A stretch of 64,000 nucleotides of DNA from Brachyhypopomus gauderio (lineage: Eukaryota > Chordata > Actinopteri > Gymnotiformes > Hypopomidae): contig NC_135212.1 in the NCBI RefSeq assembly GCF_052324685.1, forward strand, positions 46,134,712 to 46,198,711, given 5' to 3'. A program made the translations under genes and the position numbers. Shown in pieces: positions 1-12,458 of the stretch (positions within the stretch are counted from its first letter, which is position 1; each line of letters starts with the position of its first letter). The notes below the pieces were generated by a model. That model saw only the letters and a program-made list of their open reading frames with translations. It searched no databases and had not been told where the DNA came from.

Positions 1-108
1 ACACACACACACATACGCACTCACACGTACACACACACACGTACACATACACACACACGCATCCCTCTGGCCTGACGTGTGTGCGTGTGCGTGCACCCGC
101 GTGTGCAG

Positions 109-1523
109 GTGACCCGTCAGATCCAGGAGCACGAGCAGGGCTCGGCGCTGCGTGAGCAGATGTCCGGCTACAAGCGCATGAGACGGCAGCACCAGAAACA
201 GCTGCTGGCCCTGGAGAACAAGCTGAAGACGGAGATGGACGAGCACCAGCTGCGTCTGGACAAGGAGCTGGAGAACCAGAGGAACAACTTTGGCAGCGAG
301 GCCGACAAGCTGGGCAAGAAGCACCAGGCCATCCTGGAGAAGGAGGTTAGGGGCGGGTGCATGGCTGGGGTCAGGGGGCGGGGTCAGAGCCTCAGGGGCG
401 GGGTCAGGGCCGTGTAGATGCAGATGATGAGGAGGCAGGTTGGTCAGAGCAGACGGGACACTTTAGGACTGTTAGGAAACCACACTAATAAAGTTGAGCT
501 TCTACTGGAGTGAAACCTGGAGTGGTGTTGAGCATTGCTGAAGTGTAATATTCCACCGTGTTGGTGGAGTGTCACGTGTGTGTGTGAGTGTGCAGTGTGT
601 GTTGATGTGTAAATGTCGTCCCGCCTGCCAGACTAAAGCAGCACTGACTGAGGAGAAGAAGTTTCAGCAGCATATCCTGGGTCAGCAGAAGAAAGAGCTC
701 ACCACCCTGCTGGACTCCCAGAAACGCCAGTACAGACAGCGCAAGGAGCAGCTCAAAGAGGTACCGAACACCCCCGAACACCCCCAAACACCCCCAAACA
801 CCCCCAAACACCCCCGAACACCCCCAAACACCCCCGAACACCCCCACCGCAGAAGACCCTGCCGTCGATAGGAACAGGCTGTGTCCCCCTCAGCACTGCT
901 TACCTAAAGCCTCATTACCTCATTAACTACCAATTGAGCCCACTTGTTAACTGGCTTTAGCCTCTGAGCCAGTGCTAATGCTAACTAGATGTACCTTAAA
1001 TCATAAACCTTTTTATTTCAGGTTTTATTTAACTTGATCATTTTTATATTTTGGACCAATGTGCTTTTTCCTGTTTATTTTATAAAACGTTGTGTAGTAT
1101 CCTGTAATCTATGAAAATATTGTGTCTGAATATTGCGGGTATATCAGCGTAGAGCTTTTGGCACTGACTGGTCTTTATTAGCGTGTAACAAAACGCAGAC
1201 ATCATGATCACGTATATGATGCACTATGCAAAACGGGAGCAGTGCTCCCTCCCTGCGTTGAGCCTCCTTCAGCGTGTGTGCGTGTGTGTGCGTGTGTGTG
1301 CGCGCGTGTGCGTGCAGGAGCTGAGCGAGAACCAGTCCACGCCCAAGCGGGAGAAGCAGGAGTGGTTGGTTCGTCAGAAGGAGTGTCTGCAGCAGATCCA
1401 GGCGGAGGAGGAGGCGGGGCTTCTGCGACGCCAGAGGCAGTACTACGAGCTGCAGTGCCGCCAGTACAAGAGGAAGATGCTGCTGGCCCGACACAACCTG
1501 GAGCAGGACCTGCTCAGAGAGGT

Positions 1524-1560
<37 letters not shown>

Positions 1561-2012
1561 CCTGGAGCAGGACCTGCTCAGAGAGGTCACACACACACAC
1601 ACACACAACCTGGAGCAGGACCTGCTCAGAGAGGTCACACACACACACACACACACACACATGGCCTGGCGGTTAGAGAACTGGTCTTGTGTCCGGAGGG
1701 TCGTGGGTTTGATTCCCAGACAGGCCATGACTGAGGTGCCCTTGAGCAAGGCACCTAACCCCAACTGCTCCCCGGGCGCCGGGTTAGGCCTGCCCACCGC
1801 TCTGGGCATGTGTGATCCACAGCCCCCTAGTAATCACTAGTGTGTGTGTGTGTGTGTGTGTGTGTTCTGACTGCACAGATGGGTTAAAAGCGGAGGACAA
1901 ATTTCGATTGGGGTGTAAAAATCACAATTGACAAAAAAATATGGCACAATTTATGGCACATGGCACAACACACAACCTGGAGCAGGACCTGCTCAGAGAG
2001 GTCACACACACA

Positions 2013-2061
<49 letters not shown>

Positions 2062-2129
2062 CCTGGAGCAGGACCTGCTCAGAGAGGTCACACACACACA
2101 CAACCTGGAGCAGGACCTGCTCAGAGAGG

Positions 2130-2201
<72 letters not shown>

Positions 2202-2227
2202 CCTGGAGCAGGACCTGCTCAGAGAGG

Positions 2228-2261
<34 letters not shown>

Positions 2262-2517
2262 CCTGGAGCAGGACTTGCTCAGAGAGGTCTCACACACACA
2301 CACACACACACACACACAACGTGGAGCAGGACCTGCTCAGAGAGGTCTCACACACACACACACACACACAACGTGGAGCAGGACCTGCTCAGAGAGGTCT
2401 CACACACACACACACACACAACCTGGAGCAGGACCTGCTCAGAGAGGTCTCTCACACACACACACACACACAGACACAACTTGGAGCAGGACCTGCTCAG
2501 AGAGGTCTCACACACAC

Positions 2518-2561
<44 letters not shown>

Positions 2562-3067
2562 CCTGGAGCAGGACCTGCTCAGAGAGGTCAGGCCCCGCCC
2601 CCTAGAAGCTGATTGGACGACGAGTGTCTGTCTTATTTTAAAACTGAAATATTGTGGAAAAGGGGGTGTGGCTCAGGTAGCGGCTGTGTTAATTTGTCCC
2701 CCCCCCCCCCCTCTCCGCAGGAGCTGAACAAGCGTCAGACGCAGAAGGACCTGGAGTGTGCCATGCTGCTCCGTCACCACGAGTCCACGCAGGAGCTGGA
2801 GTTCAGGCAGCTGGGCCTGGTTCAGCGCACGCGGGCCGACCTGATCCGCACGCAGCACCAGAGCGAGCTCGCCAACCAGATGGACTACAGCAAGCGCCGA
2901 GAACAGGAGCTGCGACAGAAACACAGCGTGGAGGCCCGGCAGCAGCCCAAGAGCCTGAAGGTGGAGGGTGGGGGTGGGGTTGGGCGTATGGGTGGAGTTT
3001 GGGCGTGTGGGTGGGCATGTGTGCATGTTCCATGGTGCTCTCAAAACACATTAGTTTCATTACATAT

Positions 3068-3101
<34 letters not shown>

Positions 3102-5407
3102 GTCTGATGAGGTTTTATTTGAATGCCGTGTCATTATTGACACGTTTGCCCTTGATCCTCATTGGTCCGTGTTCCTGGTGCCCCCGTGTCTGCAGACGAA
3201 GGAGCTCCAGATCAAACGCCAGTTCCAGGACACGTGTAAGATCCAGACCCGGCAGTACAAGGCCCTGCGGAACCACCTGCTGGAGACCACGCCCAAGGCG
3301 GACCACAAGGCCGTGCTGAAGCGTCTGAAGGACGAGCAGACGCGCAAGCTGGCCATCCTGGCCGAGCAGTACGACCACTCCATCAACGACATGCTGTCGA
3401 CACAGGCTGTGAGTAAGGCAAGGAGATACCGCCGCCCTACGCACACACACACACAGACACACACACACGGGTCTGTCCCAAAACCCAGTAAGCTGCCTAA
3501 GTAGGCACTGATTACGTAGGCAGCATTCTACCTGACGTCCGTCCTCACAGAGCAGGTTATTGAGAGGCTGTAGTTGGAGGGCAGTCTCCTCACGGCTCTC
3601 GGTGTTCATTTACCTCAGGTTCTAGCATTGCCTTGACGGGTCAGCATGATGGGGGCTTCTCTTCCCGTTTTTATTGAGATTTTAATTTTGCATTAGATTA
3701 GCTACTTGTTGTCTAAGAACTGGAGACAACCTACATGTATGGAGTGGGAACACTACCATGGAAAACGTTGTCTATTAAGAAAACTGACTAGGTTTTGGGA
3801 CAAACCCATACGCATTCTCACACACACACACACACACACACACTCATGACATACGTTCTCTCACACACGTAAGGCGAAAAAAAACGTTTGTCGTTTCAGT
3901 CGTGTCATCTCGGCAAGTAGGCCTATACACATTTTTTGTTATTGTTTGCTTTTAAACCCTGTTGAACCTTTCCTTGTATTTTTTGCTGTTGTGTGGCAAT
4001 TTTTTTATATTTTCAGGCAGGCACATTTTATTTAAAATTTTTTGACATTTTGCACAGTGCCTGTCTGACAGTTCGATATGCGCAATGCGCACTGACGGTT
4101 AATGTTCTCTAACGTTTCATAAAGTAAATAAATAAGTAAATAAATAAAAGCTGAATAAAGCCAACCTACTGTGTTTATTCATTTATCTGAGTGTTTTAGG
4201 TTTTAACTTTGAAGAGAAAAAAAGTCCTGAATGACAACGGGATCCCGTTTAAGGTGCTCTAAATAAAAAAATAAACCCGATTTGACTATTAGTCGACTAA
4301 AGGGAAAAGCTGACGAATCAGATTCGACTATGAAAATCCTTAGTTGAATACACCCCTATTACGTACACTGAAGAACTGTGTAATACAGTGTCATTACGTT
4401 TTATCACAACTACAGTGTTCTGTAGTAGTAATTACCTCCCAGCAGATAATTGCTGTAATTCCCACGTGTCTCGAACCCTTGGGGGCGGCCGCTTGGGGGC
4501 GGGCCCGTTCCTGACGTGTCCCGCGTTCCTGACGTGTCCCGCGTTCCTGACGTGTCCCGCGTTCCCTCCTGCAGCTGCGCCTGGATGAGACGCAGGAGGC
4601 CGAGTACCAGGTTCTGCGCATGCAGCTGCAAGAGGAGCTGGAGCTGCTCAACGCCTACCAGAGCAAGATCAAGATGCACACGGACTCCCAGCACGACAGG
4701 GAGGTGAAGGACCTGGAGCAGAGGGTGTCCATCCGCAGGGCGCTGCTGGAACAGAGGGTGAGACGCTCGCTGGGGGGTTCCGGCCCGGCCCGGCCCGTTA
4801 CAGACCAGCGCCGACGGGCTGCTGAAATGCGGGTTTTGCTGCTGCCTAAATGTTTGTTTGTTTGTTTGTTTGGTTTTTTATTCTCTTTTGCTGCAGATCG
4901 AGGAGGAGATGTTGTCTCTGCAGAACGAGCGTTCTGAGCGGATCCGGACCCTGCTGGAGCGGCAGGCGCGAGAGATCGAGGCCTTCGACTCGGAGAGCAT
5001 GCGTCTGGGCTTCAGCAACATGGCGCTGACGGGCATCCCCGCCGAGGCCTACAGCCAGGGCTACCCCAACCCGCCGTCCTCAGGCCCGGGCGGCTGGCCC
5101 TCCCGTCCCGTGCCCCGCTCGGGCAGCCACTGGAGCCACGGGGTCCAGAACTCTGCGGCTCCCCCCGCCTGGCGGAGCCAGACCAGCACGGCCGGGTTCA
5201 GTCGGGCCGAGTGCGTCTCCATCCGGGACGGCGAGAGGGATTTGGACGGCCTGATCCAGAGGGGCCTGCCGGGCTCGCTGTCGTCGGCCTCCTCTTCGTC
5301 CTCCTCGTCTTCCTCGTCGCACCACCGCCTCCACTACGTACCGCAGCAGTATCACCACCAGAGCACCCCACTGCTGTACCGCGAGAGCCGCGAGAGGGAG
5401 AGGGAGT

Positions 5408-5440
<33 letters not shown>

Positions 5441-5817
5441 GCAGCAGCCTGGGGGGGGGCCACCACCACCACCACCACTCCTCCTCCGCCTCAGCCTACG
5501 CCCACGTGCACCACGTCTCCGCCCACGCCTCCTCGCAGTCTCTCGCTCTCCTCCCTCCGCCTCCGCCACCTCCCCCCATCTCTCTCTCTTCCTCCTCGCC
5601 TCCATCCTCCTCCTCCTCTTCCTCCTCTCAGGGCGGGTACGGCGGGAGGGGCGAGGGCCTGGTGGTGCGAGGGCCCAGTCTGATGGCTCTCAGGAGCAGC
5701 CCGGGGCCCCTGAGGAGGACGGCCTCGGGGGGAGGCCCAGCGGGGGACGCCGGCCTGAGCCGGAGCACCTCAGTCACCTCCCACATCTCCAATGGCTCCC
5801 ACCTCTCCTACTCCTAA
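109..5817 (+). CDS. taok2: TAO kinase 2, C-terminal coiled-coil part (3' half of gene, 7 exons)
   Basis: Ste20-family MAP3K that activates p38/JNK signalling and acts in the cytoskeleton; the kinase domain lies upstream of this window. Exons by splice signal and phase: 109-345, 632-760, 1318-1521, 2721-2960, 3196-3408, 4575-4757, 4897-5817 (TAA stop). All junctions are phase 0 and join into one open frame. The protein is a long charged coiled coil with TAO-specific stretches ([64 protein letters not shown]) and ends [20 protein letters not shown], close to the human TAOK2 short-isoform end; TAOK1/3 end differently. I see no equivalent of the long, membrane-spanning human isoform tail after KSLK. 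The last exon carries unusual runs of Ser, Gly, His and Pro. Identity is well supported; the 5' part is missing because of the window edge. Confidence 0.95.
1522..2590 (+). repeat. CA-rich compound minisatellite made from a taok2 exon end and its splice donor
   Basis: Immediately after the donor of taok2 exon 1318-1521 the intron is (CA)n broken by about 12 copies of a ~28-bp core ending TGCTCAGAGAG|GT. This core is the last ~28 bases of the exon plus the first intron bases. Cores end near 1585, 1633, 1999, 2088, 2129, 2225, 2284, 2342, 2393, 2442, 2506 and 2585. Small core variants exist (CGTGG for CCTGG, one TTGCTC). The last core runs into unique intron sequence starting GTCAGGCCCC, which suggests the original intron start. 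A SINE interrupts the array at 1662-1930. Confidence 0.9.
1662..1930 (+). mobile_element. tRNA-derived SINE (copy 1)
   Basis: The element begins with a tRNA-like head containing an A-box-like TGGCGGTTAGAG and a B-box GGTTTGATTCC. It continues into a body (CCTTGAGCAAGGCACCTAAC, CTCCCCGGGCGCC) and ends after a GT run with ACAAATTTCGATTGGGGTGT. A second copy of the same family is at 24923-25197 in the opposite orientation, so both ends are defined by comparison. I do not name the family. It sits inside the taok2 exon-end minisatellite. Confidence 0.75.
3070..3098. repeat. Poly(G) run
   Basis: About 29 consecutive G bases lie in the taok2 intron between exons 2721-2960 and 3196-3408. Runs of this kind are error-prone in sequencing and can form G-quadruplexes. 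Confidence 0.8.
3469..3807. mobile_element. MITE-like element with 17-bp terminal inverted repeats
   Basis: GGGTCTGTCCCAAAACC at the left end is the reverse complement, with one mismatch, of GGTTTTGGGACAAACCC at the right end, enclosing about 339 bp without coding capacity. It lies in the taok2 intron 3409-4574. I see no clear target duplication because the left flank is a CA repeat. The rest of that intron (3810-4570) is AT-rich and ends with repeat-like sequence near 4285-4360 and a short 17-bp tandem repeat at 4507-4564 just before the acceptor. Confidence 0.55.
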
Positions 5818-8800
5818 ATGTTGTGCAGGCAACATTTGTTTCATGGAAACCAGGGGAGAAGTTGGGGTTCTGGGGTTGGGTCTAAAGTGTTTAGAGGGTT
5901 CGTCGGTTCTTTTGTTAGTATTTAGTGGAATGACTCCCCCTTTTTAACAGTAAGTCAGGTGGAATTCGCCATAGCTGAGACATTGGCTCTTTCTCTGATC
6001 AGTATTTGGACTGCACGCAGCAGTTGTCACTTTTCCTTGTAAAGTCTCAGGGTTACTGGAGGGGGAGGGGTGCCTAGAAGGAGACAGAGAGCAGAGATGT
6101 CTTATGTGAGAAGATGAGGAGGATGTACTTGAGAATTCCAGGTGGGATGAGGGCGTGTCAGTACTGTAGGATAGGATGGTTATCCACCCTGTTCTGTTAG
6201 AGACTTTTTTTTGCAGTCCTAGGGAGCAAAACCTTTTGAGCATAAAATTTCAACAGGCTACCTCAGGCTTTTGCTCTTTCTCGAAAGGGCAGCGCTTGAA
6301 TTGCTTGCGTCTGGAAACCTGCACACCCTCATAACCAACACTACACTCCTGGCAAACTGTCCAGGAATAGTATGTTAACCAGTAACATCTACCAAACGGA
6401 CTCCCCCCACCAAACACCACCACTTCCACTTGAGCAAAAAAAATATACAGCTAGGTCATAATTATATTATCAGCAATTAAGTTCCAGTCAGTAGTTACCA
6501 CACATCACACCAGATTTACCTACAGCCACTGACATTGACACATCTAAAGCACGACATCATCATTAGATCGTCATTAGATCAAACACACTACAGAACCCCT
6601 TCTGGTGATGTCATAGAGCTTTTCAGGTAGTTCCTGATTGGAGCTTTAAGGACCCAGAAATGATAATTGAATTGCTAATATTAGCTTTATCACTAAAGGA
6701 GATCAGTATAGAAAGGCAATCACAAAGTGCATCGTGGTTAATATCAAGTTATAAAAAAAAAACTGTCTTAAAGATGTTACACTAAATATAAAAGAGGGTG
6801 CTTAAAACGATTGCTAGGTGGTTATGTATATAATACTAAAACCATACTAAACGAAAAAGTCAGAATGCACATTTGTATTAGGGACAAGGAGATTTTATTG
6901 TACTTTTTTGTGAACATTTTTTGTATTGCATTCTGCACACTGCCACCCAGAGACTCCACCTAAAGTGACCCCCCCCCCCCCCACCGCCCTTATATGGGCA
7001 TGCTGCCAACAGGCCTCTGGCAGAGCAATAATAGTCTTTCAGTGGTTCTACTAAACTAACTAATAGTTCATAGAAACAGTATCTGCTTCGTACTTGGCAT
7101 GTTGGGACAGGCCGTTCAAAAGGCAGCGCAGTGGTGGTATCTCCTTGTCCCTGGTTACAAAGGCATATGTATATATGATGTACATGTCCGTAAGTGAGCT
7201 GATTACAGCTCAGTGCATCAGACCCTAATGTACAGAGGCCATTTGTATACGTACACACTGCACATTTATATATGAGTGAGTATATATGTGGGTTATAACT
7301 GTCAGGCGTTTGACAGCAAGGTTTAGGATGTTCACTGATAAACACTTTTGATCAATATTGTACTTATATAATGTGTGTGTGTACATAAAAGCACTAACTC
7401 AAACTCTTGTATAGGATAATGGTAGTTTTGCTATGGGAACTATAGCAATTGAAAGTAAGAGCTTGAATATCATTATCAACTACTGCAGGTTTAATATTTA
7501 TGTTTTAACTAATTCTAAACTAATTCTGTCATTTTCTTTTTTATTGTTACATTCTTTTTTTATTTCTTCCTTTTTTAAGATTATTATTATTTTGCCAACA
7601 TTGACCACTAGGTGGAGAATGCAAGCGATGTTACTGTGATGGAGAACTTGGACAGGTCTTATTTTTTATGGGGTGGGGGGAGACTACCTATCCCAGCATT
7701 CCTTATTAAGTCTCAGGGTAGGAGTCTATTGAGCAGTGCATTGTTGGGATCGTAGTATTTTAGAGCCAGTATTAAACTTGTACAGAACATTTTAAGAGAA
7801 TTTTAGCTGTATAGAAAGGTTCTAGATAATTGTAAATTGCTAAAGACCTCTCTGATCCAGCATGTTTTGTCATGACGTTTTCTGCCTAAAGTTTTTTTTC
7901 TTTGTAGTTTACACTAATAACAACAATGCCTGTGTAACTGACCTGATAAGAATACAGATCTTGTCCTGTATGACATGCAGGTATTTCCACATTGAACGGT
8001 CTCACTACCTTCATACTGCCAACTCTTCACAAGCACCAGCGGTCCAACGAATGTTCTCCCTCTCATCCTCTCTCACCAGAGAGACCTGCAGTACCTCACG
8101 TGTTTCTGTTTTTCATTTTTTTTTTTGTTACATTACCTACATTTTACAGTTTTCACTCTCGCACTCCCCAATATCCTTTCCCTTACTAGCTGTGTGTTCA
8201 GCATTTCAGTGTGATTTTTATTTTATTTTTTGTTTTTATTTTTTAGTACCTGTTTTGTACAAATGTGTTTACCTTTGCAGAGGGAGCACGAGTGCACTCT
8301 AAACCTCTGCCTCTTCCTGTGTTTACAGCAAAACATCCTGCATTTGTTTTTGGGGTGTGTTCTGGGTGGGCTGTTTCCAAGCTGGGGCCTGAGAAGTGGG
8401 ATTGGTAGAGAAGTGTATGACGTCACCGTGGCCATTCTGCGGAGTTAGACGAACGTGGGTCGCTGAAGCCAAGGCGGGGTGCCCGTCTATACCTGCATAC
8501 GTGCTGACGTGGGATGCATGTGTATGTACAAGAGAGGGAGGAAGAAAGGGTCGTTCAGAGAAGTGCTTAACAAAAACGCCAAACTATGTTCAGGTTTATC
8601 AGAAGCTGAACTCAAGAAATGGAATATAGAAATTGTACAGAAACTATTAACAAGTAATTAAAAAGTACAAAAAAATCAATGTTTGAGTGGTTTTGCATGT
8701 CTGTTTTGTGTACTGTTACTTTGTGTTTGTTCTGATGCAACACCCAAAGGGCATATCGGCTGGCAAAATGGTTGCATTTTAGTATTGGGTCATCTCTGGT

Positions 8801-9880
8801 CAGTTCACGTAAAGTGTCCCAGTTTGTAACAGGGATGATGTGATGCATAAATTGCATTCTGCATTAAATCCTTAATCAGGATACCAGTTGGAAGTGACAG
8901 CCACATTTAGCTACCATGTGGACAGTCTTCATGCGCCCACATCTTCCTCCTATGTGGCCCGAACGTGACCGCCTGGGTTTTATGAGGACCATTAAAGACT
9001 ATGAGACCAAATTAAACAAGCCCGTTGTCCTTTGGACCAAAAGTGCAGTAGTTTTGGTGTCGTATCTAATCCGGTGACCTCATGCGGCACCCAAAGGGCA
9101 CATCATCTTGCAAAATGGTGTCTAGTCAGCTACTAGGATCATAATTGGGACCGTTAAAGCTCCATCCCCTAACCACCCTGCCCCCATTTAAAATTGAAAA
9201 CCTTTATTTCATAAAATGACATTCTAGAGCTTTTACCTGGTCTTTACAAATGTGATACTCTGTTTTGTGGTATGCCCTAGTCATCATGCCAGTTATATCT
9301 TTATATCATTACTCCTCTTGTCCTAGTCAAGGACATTATTTCTGAATAGATTAGGGTACATTTCTGAGCACTTTCAATGTACTTTAACCCTTAGGTGGTG
9401 TTACAGTGTGAAATCCAGTTTCAAAGCACAAACTAAGATGCATACACACTTGATCTGTCTTGTGTCTCAGGTTCACACTCAGCTGAATTCTGCATGAAAA
9501 CTATCTTTAGGATACTAATTGTGAAGGACAACCGCATTTAGCTACCGTGTGGACTGTCTTCCTCCATTGTGAGCCGTACGTAACCACGTGGGTTTTATGA
9601 GGACCATTAAAGACAGAAAACGAAACAAGCCCATTGTATTTTGAACCAAGACTCACATCCAGACGCTGATTTATTGTCATTCAGACCACGGAGTGCCGTG
9701 TCATGTGTCTGTAACCTCAGGAGCGAACGGCTGTCTAGAATGTGAGCCCACTGTACCATCATAATAAATGAGTTAAAACACCAATTGCAGTGTTTTTAGG
9801 TGTTGTGATTTCTGACGCCTGTTTGCTGCTGGTTCTCTGCTGATCCTATATACATAAATACAATTTGTGCAAAATAAAAA
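5818..9880 (+). other. taok2 3' UTR and flanking non-coding DNA
   Basis: This stretch is AT-rich with no credible coding exon. A polyadenylation signal AATAAA lies at 9763-9768, another at 9873-9878. Two diverged segments resemble each other: about 8731-9030 and 9480-9650, sharing CATTTAGCTACC and GGGTTTTATGAGGACCATTA; a short third piece at 9085-9118 repeats CACCCAAAGGGCA. If the 9763 signal is used the 3' UTR is about 3.9 kb. A C-run lies at 6968-6982. Confidence 0.55.
9763..9768 (+). promoter_or_regulatory. Candidate poly(A) signal for taok2
   Basis: A canonical AATAAA lies about 3.9 kb after the stop and about 450 bp before the cdipt start. It is the best-placed hexamer before the cdipt promoter, but its use is inferred. 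Confidence 0.4.
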
Positions 9881-10059
9881 AATTATATAAAATAATAATT
9901 TGACAACATCTGAAAACATTTTGACTGGTGTTTAACTCATTTATCATGCCCGTGTGCAGGTGTGCAGTGGGGAATTCGGTGCGATACCGGCGCAGAGTGT
10001 TCTCCCAGTGCACGTCGTGATGTGATTCACGGTGGGAAGCTTCGGTTCGGCGGCGCTGG

Positions 10060-10220
10060 TTCCGATGTTGTGATGTGACGTACCGGAAATGTGACGTCAC
10101 GGATGACGCTCCCACTTCCATCCTCGCGCAAAACAGAGGAGGAAACACGGCGAGTTATCTGGCACCACAGCTCGATTCTTAAGGGTGTCTCCGCTCCGAT
10201 CAAGTGTTACGGCCATTATA
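10060..10220 (+). promoter_or_regulatory. Probable cdipt promoter with CRE and ETS-type sites
   Basis: A perfect CRE palindrome TGACGTCA is at 10092-10099. It is flanked by CRE half-sites (TGACGT near 10076, ATGACG near 10103) and an ETS-type ACCGGAAAT near 10082. The block is CpG-rich and begins about 130 bp before the ATG. CRE plus ETS sites are common in TATA-less housekeeping promoters, which fits a constitutive lipid enzyme. Confidence 0.55.
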
Positions 10221-12458
10221 ATGGCCAAGGAAAATATATTTCTGTTCGTCCCCAACCTGATAGGTAAGTTACGCCTTTTTTGTGGCTAAGTAAGGAAAGT
10301 TATTGCTTTGGCGTAGCTAGCTACGTTAGACCACGGCTGGTCTTTAGTGCAGTGTTCAGAAATGTGCTCATCACTGTATGAATGACTCTCATTCTACATG
10401 TAGAGTTTGAACAGTAATTTAATAACCTACGCAGTTTAACGAGAAAATGTTCCGTTTTGAACCTGGCCGCGCCACAGCCACGGCTGACAGGATGCGAGTC
10501 CAACAACATCTTGATATGCTAACAGCTAACATACACTAGGTGGGCAACAGTAAGACATTCATTTTAGATCATTTGTTTCGAGTAGTTCCAGAGATATGCA
10601 CAGAGCCCTCACACCAACCCCACTGAACACCACCTTTGGGATTCACTGGAATGTCTATTGCAAATCAGTCCTTCTTGTCCACAAATGCTCTTTTGACTAA
10701 TGGGCAGACATTCCCACAAACAGTCTCCAAAATGTGGTGAAAATGCTTCACGTGAGATCCACTCTCGTGGGGGTGGACACGGACGGACGAAATATTAATA
10801 CCATGGTATGGGATGTACAACATGGTATAATGGTCATAGAGTAGCATATGGTTTGGTCATCTTACAGCAGCTTGTTGGCATCTTCCCACTTTAACTGGCA
10901 GCACTAATGATATGGCTTGCTCCCCCTAATCTCTTGTCTCCACTCCTCTTTCCTTTTCTGCACAGGCTATGCCCGAATTATTCTGGCTCTGTTGTCCTTC
11001 TATTTAATGCCCTGCTGTCCTGCGCCTGCAGTGTTCTGTTACTTACTAAGTGCACTGTTGGATGCATTTGATGGACACGCAGCTAGAGCCCTTAATCAAG
11101 GTAATTATGTTCAAGCTCTTCTAATTTTTAGTAATGTTAATGTAACTTCTCCTCTTAAATAATTTATTCTCTCTCTCTCTTTCTCTCTCTCTCTACCCCC
11201 CTCCCTCCCTCCCTCCCTCCCCCAGGCACTAAATTTGGTGCAATGCTGGACATGTTAACCGACCGCTGTGCCACCATGTGTCTGTTGGTGAACCTGGCTC
11301 TTCTCTACCCTTCCTACACCTTCCTCTTCCAGCTGAGCATGTGTCTGGATGTGGCCAGCCACTGGCTGCACCTCCACAGGTCAGCCACACCTTTCAGAGT
11401 GCTTACAGTGCATGCCCTCTTTGCCTGATAATGTGGTTACTTGTAGTGTCATGCTATATGCCAAAGGCTACCTTCGTAACAGTTCAGGACATCAAAGAGT
11501 AAATACTATTTCTAGTACTATGCCAGATGCATGATTAAATAATTATTACAAATATACAATATTACAAAAGTGTTCCTCTTTCTTTAGTTCATTGCTTATA
11601 AAGCCAACATGAGGGTTCATTTTCATGTTTTAGGGGCTGGTTTTGTACTGGAGATAAATGGGCACATGGCATTTCAGCTGTCTTTCATATTTCACACTCT
11701 TCAGTGACGACCCAGCCTGATTACACTTGTCTAGCTGTGTCTCAACTGAAAGCCTTTGATGTCTTTCCTCTGTCTCTCCCTCTGTTTGTCTCAGTTCTAT
11801 GATGAAGGGAGCAACCAGTCACAAGACCATTGACCTTTCTGGCAACCCTATCCTCAGGATCTATTACACCTCCAGGGTAATAGCCACATTCTATAAACCT
11901 GTGTTCTTATCTCTAAGTGGTCAGTGTTGTGGCCCAGAAACAAATGTTAACATTCAATAATGTGTTCGACAAATACACACACTCTGTCTTCCCACTGTTT
12001 TCCCCCCATAGCCGGTGCTTTTTTTCATGTGTATGGGGAACGAGCTGTTTTACTGCCTGCTCTATGTGCTGTACTACATAGAAGAGCCAGAGGGTGAGTA
12101 TCAGCAATGGCTGTTCTACTGTGTGTCCACCTAGATGCTCACATCCACATCTGGCTCTGTTAGGCTGAGTTCTCTTCCTCTTATTTGTGTTGAATTGATG
12201 TGTTTAGTGCCTGTTGCAGTGCCACAGTGATCTCCTTAGAATCCATCATAGACACAAAGGTCAGTGTAAACTCACTGTGTGTGTGTGTGTGTGTGTGATT
12301 GTGTTTCTGTAGTGTGGCTACAGTGTCTGCTGGGAGTGTGTGGCGTGGTGTGCTTACTGAAGTCGGGCATCAGCGCCCTACACCTCATCACAGCTTCCTG
12401 CAACATGGCTGCTATTGATGAGGCTGATCGTGAAAGAGAGAGGAGTAAGAACCAGTGA
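10221..12458 (+). CDS. cdipt: CDP-diacylglycerol--inositol 3-phosphatidyltransferase (PI synthase)
   Basis: Makes phosphatidylinositol from CDP-diacylglycerol and myo-inositol in the ER membrane, the entry point to all phosphoinositides. Exons: 10221-10263, 10966-11100, 11226-11379, 11795-11876, 12012-12093, 12313-12458. They sum to 642 nt, giving 213 aa, the same length as human CDIPT. The N-terminus MAKENIFLFVPNLIGYARI matches the family. The CDP-alcohol phosphatidyltransferase signature DG-x2-AR-x8-G-x3-D-x3-D is complete (DGHAARALNQG at the end of exon 2, then GAMLDMLTD in exon 3). Further family stretches are DVASHWLHLH, IDLSGNPILRIYYTSR and GNELFYCLLY. Several hydrophobic segments span the protein and the C-terminus is short and charged (DEADRERERSKNQ). 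Intact, no oddities. Confidence 0.97.

Noticed and set aside
1928-2727. Long His/Thr/Asn-rich open frames over the CA array
   Set aside because: They are translations of (CA)n and the duplicated exon core in all frames, with no acceptable splice acceptor inside; a by-product of the repeat.
2961-3107. Retained-intron taok2 isoform with membrane-spanning tail
   Set aside because: The frame stays open after KSLK but is Gly-rich intron sequence with no resemblance to the human long-isoform tail.
6882-7150. Possible MITE with GGGACAAGGAGAT / ATCTCCTTGTCCC ends
   Set aside because: The 13-bp inverted pair is suggestive but I found no target duplication or internal symmetry, so it may be chance.
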